A program made the translations under genes and the position numbers. A stretch of DNA of 64,000 bases from Blasia pusilla (Eukaryota; Marchantiophyta; Marchantiopsida; Blasiales): assembly GCA_050084515.1 (NCBI GenBank), contig CM114274.1, positions 22,196,001 through 22,260,000 of the forward strand, in the 5' to 3' direction. Shown here one piece after another: positions 56,208-64,000 of the stretch. Position 1 is the stretch's first letter. Every line of letters starts with the position of its first letter. Below the pieces are notes generated by a model. The model was not told the DNA's origin. It made no database searches and worked only from the letters and a program-made list of their open reading frames with translations.

Positions 56208-56865
56208 CGCAGCAGCACCAGCAACTCTTCAATTTTCTCTGCGAACCGATCGTGACCCTTTGCAGCAGCAGCTCCTCTTCAATTTTTTTCCGGAAACAAA
56301 GAAAAATCAAGTCTCTTCGCATCAGCTTCAGCAACACCACCAGCGCCAGCAGAATGAGTTCTTCGATTGGCTCTGCAGAATAACTGGACTCCCTACGCGA
56401 ATCCGAGAATCCTCCCCAGCTTATATTACCTCGCAATCAACGACTCCCCAACCTGAAAGCCATGCGGTCACTCACGATCCAGCTTCGATCAGCCTGGCAC
56501 AATTCCAACGTTCCCTGCCGAAGACCATCAGCATGGACGCGAGGACGCGTTCAACCCAACCTCCGCTCCACAGGCAACCTTTTTCTCTTTCTGACGCTTT
56601 GACCAACCCCCATCGCCGAGCAGGCGCAGCTGCTATTCTCAGCAGCTCCCCTTTCCCTTCCCCGCCATCCCTACAAGTCATTGCAGCGTTCGTTACGCCC
56701 TCCTGCGGGACTCCTCCCGTCGTGTTTGTCGTCGTCGTCGTTCAAAGTCCTAAAGCTCACCCGCGCCACCCTGTGGGTCCCGCTCCATTCAGAGCAGCGC
56801 GTCCTGTTCTTTCCTTTCCTCAATCGATTCATTCGGTCTTCGTGTCACCACTCGTCTCCATCCTC

Positions 56866-56925
56866 GTCCTCTCCTCTCCTCTCCTCTCCGTACTCTGCTC
56901 TACTCTACTCTTCTCTACTTCTGGC
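56866..56925. promoter_or_regulatory. Polypurine/polypyrimidine tract upstream of NAD-ME
   Basis: The plus strand reads ctcctctcctctcctctcc followed by ctctgctctactctactctt. On the gene's strand this is a GA-rich tract about 660-720 bases before the start codon, like the GAGA-type tracts common in plant promoters. The long plus-strand frame across it (56260-57012) is low-complexity and considered spurious. Confidence 0.4.
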
Positions 56926-57407
56926 GCGCGCTGTCTGTGTGTCCGTCCGTCCGTGTCCTCCGAAGACTCTCCACGGCGACCACGGGCCGCACCGAAGGGA
57001 ATAAATAGCTGAAGGGCCTGCGAATTGTGAAGTGAATTAAATGCTGCGAAAGCTGGTCCCCGTGAGTGACGTCCAGGCGATGCGGCATGGAATCGATGGA
57101 TTCGGCAGGTTTGATGCTGCCGGGGTCCCATAGCCCGCCGCCTCCCTCGGCAATGCGCGTGAAGTCCGCCAAGAAGTCGGGTAGTCTGCACTGCACTGGG
57201 GGAGAGTGACGGATCCTAGAACTGGTCCGTCTCGTGCAACTCTATTACGATACCAATACGGGCTTAAGAGATTTTTAAATGGTATTAAAATAATAATATT
57301 ATTGGGGAGTGCCTTTTACTTGCAAATATATTTTTTATTTGTATTTTGACATATGCACATGGATAGAAGAAAAATGTTTCACATGCTATGGGCAATAAGA
57401 AAATAAT

Positions 57408-57439
57408 AATAATTTGTGCATGATGATGCACAAATTATT
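57408..57439. repeat. Perfect 14-bp inverted repeat
   Basis: Arms aataatttgtgcat and atgcacaaattatt enclose the loop gatg. It is followed 15 bases later by cactag, so it could be the hairpin of another Helitron 3' end, though the spacing is long and the next base is C and not T. Confidence 0.7.
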
Positions 57440-57515
57440 GATGATGCACGGGCACTAGCAAAAGCTCTTCAAATAATTTTTTATTTCTCATGTTTCACGC
57501 GCATCTTACTAATTA

Positions 57516-58989
57516 TCTATACTATTAACCAAAGCTATTAAATGTAGAAAGGAAAAAAAATAGAAGAAGTGAAGCTTAATAAAAAAAATTGGATGATCTT
57601 ACCTTACAAGACCTGGTGTCACTATTTTTCCTTTCGCTGTCGGCTCTAATCTAAATTGAGCATACATCATGTCATGTGTTCATTGTTGGCCAAAGAGGCT
57701 ATACAAATGTTCTTGTGGCATTGGTTTTGTGCTCTTTAGTTACAAGTGTCATTCTAAGAGGGCATGCGCGTTATTATATGCACACATATATGTGTGATAG
57801 TTATGATTGTAACTTTTGTACAAGTAGGGAGCCCACTGTAGTTTCCACAGCCGAAGACAAATGAGTCAGAATCGTGGGAGGAGGGAGAGTTTGAGCCTCG
57901 GCATAAGGAAAGTTAAAGTTTTTGCGGAGGGGCAAGCTCAAGGTGAGTTTTCAAATTTAATTTGGTGATCCTTCTATTGTGAGTTGTACTCGCTCATGAA
58001 TCCTCCTATCTCTTTTTTAGTCGATGGTGATGGCTTCCTGTGCACCCCCGTATTCGTCAACAAATAAGGCTTTGTGACGAGATCCTCGCTAAAGGTGAGA
58101 AACTGCCATGAGGATCCCGGCACCACGGCCTCTCCGTGTTAAGCTCGATGTGGTGTCATAAATGGGTTTAATTACCAAGCATAGGCAAAAATTCTTTTTT
58201 TCTGACTCTCGCCATTATGTTCAACTAGGTTTCCTCACTCAGTTTAGACTTTTGAGATACAGAGAGATTTCTGAATCTAATTTACATAACAGCCAAGAAT
58301 GCGACTTTGCGAGCGATTACTAGTTTGTTTAATGTGTTGTGCAATTTCCGTTAAGCATTCTTAACCTGCAATTTAGTGTCTGTTTTACACTATTGCACTC
58401 GCCGAATTCCAGACTCGATGAACCACATGCGAATTTTAGCAATGTCTGACAAAGTTTGTAGACGATGAGGTAAGTAGAAGGTGAGGAGATAGTGGCCTCC
58501 TCATCCTTCACTATTGCTCCTCATGTCGTTAAGCTTACACATGAGTGTACATTGGTGCAGTCAAGAGAAATTTATGTCGCATTTCCTAGGCTTCCCATCT
58601 AGATGATCTCTGGTAAGCAATTCTCTCTGATCAATCTATGGATCAGCGACGAGTCAGGTCAGTCATATGGAATGTAGAGAAGTTGTTAAGCAAACAATCT
58701 CTCTAGGCGGCTTCCGTTCTAGCATGCACTCACTCTACACAACATTAAGCCAAGGACGATGTCCAAATCGATCTCGCAAAGTTCCTAAGCCAGAAGCCCC
58801 ATAAGACAAGTAGGGTCTTTGTTTGTCTAAGCGACATGTGGGAAGTGGACGGAGAAAGGTAAGGTGGAGAGGGCATTGGGATGGGGATTACTAAACCTTC
58901 AAACTATAAGTAGTAAGAACGCCCCCTCCAACTATAAGTAGTAAGAATGCTCATGCTATGCCTATGCATAGCATAGTCGTTCTTACTAG
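57516..58989 (+). mobile_element. Non-autonomous Helitron-like element (~1.47 kb)
   Basis: The 5' end is A|tctatactattaacc (57516). The 3' end is a 9-bp hairpin, atgctatgc-ctat-gcatagcat (58953-58974), followed 11 bases later by CTAG (58986-58989) and then T. TC start, 3' hairpin, CTAG end and insertion between A and T are the accepted Helitron hallmarks. No Rep/helicase is encoded. The interior (57880-58150) has normal-GC sequence that could be a captured gene piece, but I do not recognise it. Confidence 0.6.
58908..58950. repeat. Short tandem repeat near the Helitron 3' end
   Basis: The unit caaactataagtagtaagaa occurs twice with one change (about 58909-58919 onward and 58928-58948). Its agtaagaa core is also the reverse complement of the ttcttact just before the CTAG terminus. 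Confidence 0.65.
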
Positions 58990-61415
58990 TAGATTTATTA
59001 AACTAGTGTGACGGCTCCATGGAGCAAAATCTATGAATTAAAATTTAAACATAGAGTGGATTTAGACTCCTTAGTCTAACCGTCCAAGGTGTGAATTCTT
59101 CTGAACACTTGTAGAAGCCCTTTCTATGTGCACCACACGATATCATAAAACAACAATACCACAATACACTTACATGAAAATCAAGCAATTACGTATGGAA
59201 AAAACATATTACAAGAAAGAAATAGAAAGGGGTTCTAAAACACTTTGAGACGGGGATTAAACATAAAATAGATGTTTGAGAGATAGTGTCTAATTAACAT
59301 ACAAATAACTTTGAATAGGAGCCATTCCATACAACAAATTTGTGAGTAAGGTAACAAAGACTACTATGGAAAAAAGGAAAGACATGGAAGGGAACATATA
59401 AGAATTCAGGATGACGTACAAAGAAAGATGATGTGGGTATAAGTAGGCGAACAACAAAAAGTAAGACTGACATAGGATTCCATATCGATATGTACAAGCT
59501 ACATAGGTAATGGAGATCTCAATATAGACAACCTACTCCAACAACTGAGAAATTGCATTGCACACTTTCAATACATAATGTCCCAGTCAACACATTGGCG
59601 GCATTTAGGTTCATAATCCATGGCCATGGCTGAGAACATTCTCAGAACGCTATCAGCATATCTTTGAGATGCTAAGAATCTTCGATAGGACTCTCGAGTA
59701 AATAATCAAAGTACTTAGAAACTTCTTATTAGAAGATAGGAAAACCCGATCGTGGAAAAAAACATTCATGTTGAGGAAATTAAATGAAGGTTTGGAGGAG
59801 AACGTATGTGGAGGGGCTCTCAATGAACGTTTCAATAAGACGACAACAAAGCACCCACACATTTTCCACATGTGTTGATGTCTTTGGTATAGAAAGAGAC
59901 AATGCTTGTTATTGAGTGTCAGGTTCTTAAGATGACCGCAGTTTAAAAGATAACAAGTAGGCGGACTTTTCTAAAAGAAATTATAATTCTAGTATTCTAA
60001 TAATTTTGAAAATTTTAGAGTTTTGAAAGAGAAAATTTTGCATATTTTGACACATACTAACTCGAACATTATAGCAATATTAATACAAACAAGAGTAGGT
60101 GAAGTACTAAGACTAACAAGAGGGTGTTAATACCCACCCGGGTGAAATATTCATTTGAGGACAAGTTGCAATGCATCTCCACGTGAACCGGACAGAAATA
60201 CATGTCCCTTATAATATCAAGCTTATTAAGAGTTGCGCACTCAAATTGGAGTTACGAAGGCAAGGACTAACATGCCACTGGAAACCAACCAAGAAATTAC
60301 GGCCTAGTAGTAGGAATTGTAAATAAGATCTAAGAGATGGCAAACCTATCAAAAGTACAAAAAAGTTTATTCAAAGATTCTAGAACATCATGATCATATA
60401 TGTCAGGGGTTAAAGAAGAAAAGGAGACCCTACAAGATAAACTCATCAATAGTAAAACTAATATCAAGCACACTTGAAGGGTCATGACTACTACTAAGAG
60501 GGTCCTTACCAATGGCATCTTCCACCGCTTGATCTTGCCTCAAAGGCCCAATAGCTTGGTCACCCTGCAAAGCTATGGAGATCCATTGTCTATAATAAAA
60601 GATTGCAATAATTGAAGAGAACCCATTTCTAGAGTGCAGGTAATGCTCGGAGATGTCACTTAGAGGGTCTAATTTATCATGTGCAACTGTAGGCCTTTAA
60701 AGTGATCCTTCGCTATTACTATATTTTAATTAATCATGCCCTATTTATTTATTTTGAATTTTTTTATTAAGGCATTGCTATTAGAATTTCTTCAATTATG
60801 GATTTTAATAACCCTTTCATTATTACAAAAATCTACAAAAAAACTTACGGCCTCTTTTGCATGTAGATACAATTTATATATAAAAAAAGCATAGTACAAA
60901 GAGCCAATTGGATATAAATGAAAAAGAGTACATACAATACACTTAAGATATGACACAAATACATTTCAATGATGTAAATACCTTAAAAAGTCAAGATTTC
61001 CTCTTGTCTTGTAAGAAAGCATCTACAACTTTTCTATCATGAGGATCTAATATCCAAACATCTTTCACTCCCTCCTTATATTCCATTATAACACAAGAAA
61101 TTACCATATATATTTCTATCCATTATACATTATTGTTATCATAAATGAAACGAATTGAGTTTTGATTCACAAAATTGAATCAATTGAAGATACACTCTAT
61201 CCCATCATCTTGCGTTGTAGATCCTCCAACATGGTCAAGCATACCTCTATCATATAATGACATGTCATGCCTTATTTTTGTGTAACTCTCTCCTATTTTT
61301 CTCCTCAACTTTTGAACTTTACTTATCCAAGCTTTGTAAGTGTATCCTCTCTCCATGCTACTTGTAGAGACTCTTTTAGTCCTTTTTCCTTTCTGTCTAT
61401 ATATCTATATGATGC
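58990..61415. other. AT-rich intergenic sequence, nothing recognised
   Basis: Only short frames without recognisable motifs were seen on both strands. Confidence 0.4.
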
Positions 61416-61895
61416 TCATGGTGCGTCTAAAGGTTGTAAGTGAAGTTTACGAATACTAAATGTGAATGAATTTTTTACTCTTAAAAGCCTATCTTTTGAA
61501 AGTATAGGATTTCCAATAAGTTGGCTCACCAATGTTGATTTATATATAGTTTTCCCCTCATATGTAATAGTAGGATCAACCTTTCTAATATTTTCTTCTT
61601 CAACACTCTCGTGCATAACCTCAATCATAACATGTCTCATCTCATGTCCAACTATATCAATACCATCTAGATCATCATCTACAATATTGTCATCACTTAA
61701 GAGAACCAAGGGAGGATTTGGTTTATTCCACAAATTTGACTCCATAGACGAGTGAACTAATGGAACATAATCAATCCAGATGTTTGCCCTTACACCATCA
61801 CGATAACTAGCGTGCTCGTTCTCCACAAGATTTGTTTCATAATCATCAACTTCAAGATGTGGATCAAAAATTGATAATTCTTGGCAATCATTCAA
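61416..61895 (-). CDS. Unrecognised acidic ORF, 159 aa, probably a fragment of a repeat-borne gene
   Basis: This is the longest open frame in the last 5 kb. Residues 1-110 are acidic (for example DDNIVDDDLDGIDIVGHE); residues 111-150 form a basic, ordered-looking block (YEGKTIYKSTLVSQLIGNP, LSKDRLLRVKN). The second part has the look of a conserved domain that also turns up in transposon-like plant proteins, but I cannot name it. No membrane segment or signal peptide is seen. It lies directly beside duplicated repeat sequence (61907 onward). It may not be a real gene. Confidence 0.3.
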   Translation of the reverse strand: MNDCQELSIFDPHLEVDDYETNLVENEHASYRDGVRANIWIDYVPLVHSSMESNLWNKPNPPLVLLSDDNIVDDDLDGIDIVGHEMRHVMIEVMHESVEEENIRKVDPTITYEGKTIYKSTLVSQLIGNPILSKDRLLRVKNSFTFSIRKLHLQPLDAP

Positions 61896-61906
61896 CCAAC
61901 TTTTCT

Positions 61907-62210
61907 TGTCTTAATGTACTTATAACATTACATTCCACCACTAGATGGATTTGAAAGTTATAAGAGAGTACTCTTGCTTGTATTTAAATTTAATGAATGG
62001 TTTAGATCTTATCAAAGTCACTCAAAATATGAGTTATGATTTAAACTTGGCATTTCTCATTGTTTATTTTTAGCTTCACTTTGGGGCAATAGTTTCCCAT
62101 GAAAAAATTCAGCCAACTCTTCATGCCTCCATGCATGATTTGATGGAGTTTCATTTTTTTTTAATGACCATGAGCGAAGTTGGATACTCACAAGACTTCC
62201 AACTACAAGT
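61907..62210. repeat. Direct duplication, left copy (~300 bp)
   Basis: Homologous in the same orientation to 62555-62860, sharing blocks such as agatggatttgaaagtt, gtatttaaatttaatgaatg, gagttatgatttaaac and ttggatactca. About 350 bp separate the two. Confidence 0.8.
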
Positions 62211-62554
62211 ATAAAAAATATACCTTGAGAATTGGCATTAGGTTCTTGTTTTATTTTTCTTAGTTCTAGCACCACCTTAGATTTAATCGTTGGATTATGC
62301 TAAAACCTTGAGGATGTTTCTGTGTTTGCATTATTAGGTAATTCATTGGTTCATAGCTTCTTTTGGAATTTGATGGGTGGAGAAAAAATATCAAATTTAA
62401 GTCATTTTCCTTTTAAATTCATTTATGAGATGTCTAATGGGTCCAAAATAAGTCATACATGTTGAGTACCACCTCATACATGTATTAGAAAACTTTGGAG
62501 GCTTTTGTAGGTTCAACCGTCTTGGAACATTTGTAGCCTTGCTTTAGTCCATTT

Positions 62555-62860
62555 TCTTACATGGATGTACTTGTAACATCACATTACACCTTTAGATGGA
62601 TTTGAAAGTTGTAGGAGAGTACTCTTGATTGTATTTAAATTTAATGAATGGTTTAGATCTTGTGAAAGTAACTCGAAATGTGAGTTATGATTTAAACATA
62701 GTATTTCCCCGTGTTTATTGTTAGCTTCACTTTAGAGTAATATTTTCCCATGAAAAAAGTTCAGCCAACTCCTCAAATTTCCATGCATGACTTGACAAAG
62801 ATTCAGAATTTTTGGATGAGTATGAGAGAAATTGGATACTCATAAGTCTTCTAACTTAAA
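62555..62860. repeat. Direct duplication, right copy (~300 bp)
   Basis: Diverged second copy of 61907-62210, with numerous single-base changes and small indels. It could be a pair of old LTRs or a segmental duplication. Confidence 0.8.
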
Positions 62861-64000
62861 ATATCCACACTACCAATAGTTATACAATATAGAAAATGGA
62901 TTGTTCATAGATGATGTTATTGCATACTTAAAGATGATTTTTTATATATTCTTATATTTTTATACTTATTTTATCATGACCAATCAGAAAATGACACATC
63001 GCAACATGGGATATAGAATTCCCTATAGTAGATTTTTAATTATTTGTATCGGCCTACCAATTATTTGAACCCTAAATTATAATAGGACCTAAAAAAAATT
63101 CTCCACGCCCTTGCGCAACTAATTTGTTAATTATAACTTGCCTCTTTTTAAAATAAATACCCCTTTCCAGTACTCGCATGAAATTCTAATATCCTCAAGT
63201 GACATCCTCGAGAGCTAATGATGATTTATCAAAAGTAATCCATGAGGAATGTGTCGTGCGCATACATATTAGTATACAATCCACATTCACATTGTTGGTC
63301 ACATCTACACAATAGTGCCAACAAGCAACATCGTGGATAGATCTACATACCAAAAAAATGGATTCATGCATGTATGTTAAGACCACATAACAAAATTGAA
63401 GTAAACACGATAATATGGCCAATTCCACTCTTGAATCTACATTGGCATATCAAACCATATCCACCCTTCACCATGAGGGACTCCGGACTTGAACACTCTA
63501 GTTCCTATCACACAGAAGGAAGAGAGGTGTTCCAAAGGCACAACATGACAAAGATGGATTAAGAAATTCATCTTTCCCTCTTTTACATCCTTGGGAAGAG
63601 TCAAAAGATCTCTCCCCCTAGAAATAGGCAAAATTGATAACTTGCACTCATATGTTATTAAGTAGTTGTTGACTTGGTCAACGGGTCACTTGACCTAAAA
63701 ATAGTAAAAGAGGAGAATTTTCCTAAACCATAATCGTGATGTGATTGAGTTGTCACCAACCTCATCTGACACCTCAAGTCAACGTTATACCCAAATAGCC
63801 TGCTGACCCTCTATGCCATCGACACGGTAGAACATTACCCATCAACCAACTAAGGTGTTACAAATGAATCAAACTTCTCCCCCATAGTCTATACATTTCT
63901 ATGGCTATATAATGGGATGAATCGACGTCCTTTTTAAACACGATGATCAATTTGGGTCTTCTTCATTGCCATCGTTGCCTCTTATTATAGCAATCTCCCT
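62861..64000. other. AT-rich sequence, nothing recognised
   Basis: No recognisable gene. A small palindromic stretch, gttgacttggtcaac, occurs near 63669-63683. Confidence 0.4.

Noticed and set aside
56260-57012. 250-aa plus-strand ORF
   Set aside because: It overlaps the 5' end and promoter of NAD-ME on the other strand and is low-complexity (Ser/Pro/Leu from a CT-rich tract), with no recognisable domain.
57440-57460. Possible Helitron 3' end (gatgcacgggcactag)
   Set aside because: The next base is C and not T, the hairpin lies too far away, and no 5' end was found. Kept only as a hairpin.

Overview
This is nuclear DNA of a land plant. Three plant-type genes with many short exons and GT-AG introns sit in AT-rich sequence packed with decayed plant transposons (Ty3/gypsy with a chromodomain, Ty1/copia, LINE, hAT-type MITEs, Helitron-like pieces). 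No bacterial operon, organellar or viral layout is present. I cannot fix the species. The style of the retroelements would fit a non-seed plant such as a bryophyte or lycophyte, but that is only an impression.

Genes rebuilt exon by exon, each with a continuous reading frame and correct intron phases: (1) 6494-10949 (+), 7 exons, 385 aa, a SUF4/BuGZ-type two-zinc-finger protein; (2) 24022-33033 (-), 14 exons, 1,095 aa, a DExH RNA helicase joined to two CCCH zinc fingers and a BMT5-like (DUF2431) methyltransferase-like domain, related to Arabidopsis At2g47680; a tRNA-Val(UAC) gene lies in its second intron on the same strand; (3) 48959-56207 (-), 19 exons, 623 aa, a mitochondrial-type NAD-malic enzyme. 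The three genes look functionally unrelated.

Layout: 1-2941 is the 3' part of a chromodomain gypsy element with its 3' LTR; 3436-4345 is a broken PIF1-like helicase; 6.5-10.9 kb is SUF4; 12.6-17.1 kb is LINE and gypsy wreckage; 17.4-21.1 kb holds three hAT-type MITEs with 8-bp target duplications, one split by a gypsy solo LTR; 24.0-33.0 kb is the helicase gene; 34.4-35.9 kb is a LINE 3' part and an inverted LTR remnant; 36-41 kb is AT-rich with hairpins and Helitron-like ends; 41.3-45.5 kb is a degenerate copia element carrying a foreign coiled-coil segment; 46-48.4 kb holds dispersed and tandem repeats; 49.0-56.2 kb is NAD-ME; 57.5-59.0 kb is a Helitron-like element; 59-64 kb is AT-rich repeat sequence with one unrecognised ORF and a 300-bp direct duplication.

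All calls come from reading the sequence and remembered family features. No alignment, HMM or database search was run. Exon borders rest on conserved protein blocks, splice consensus and phase agreement.
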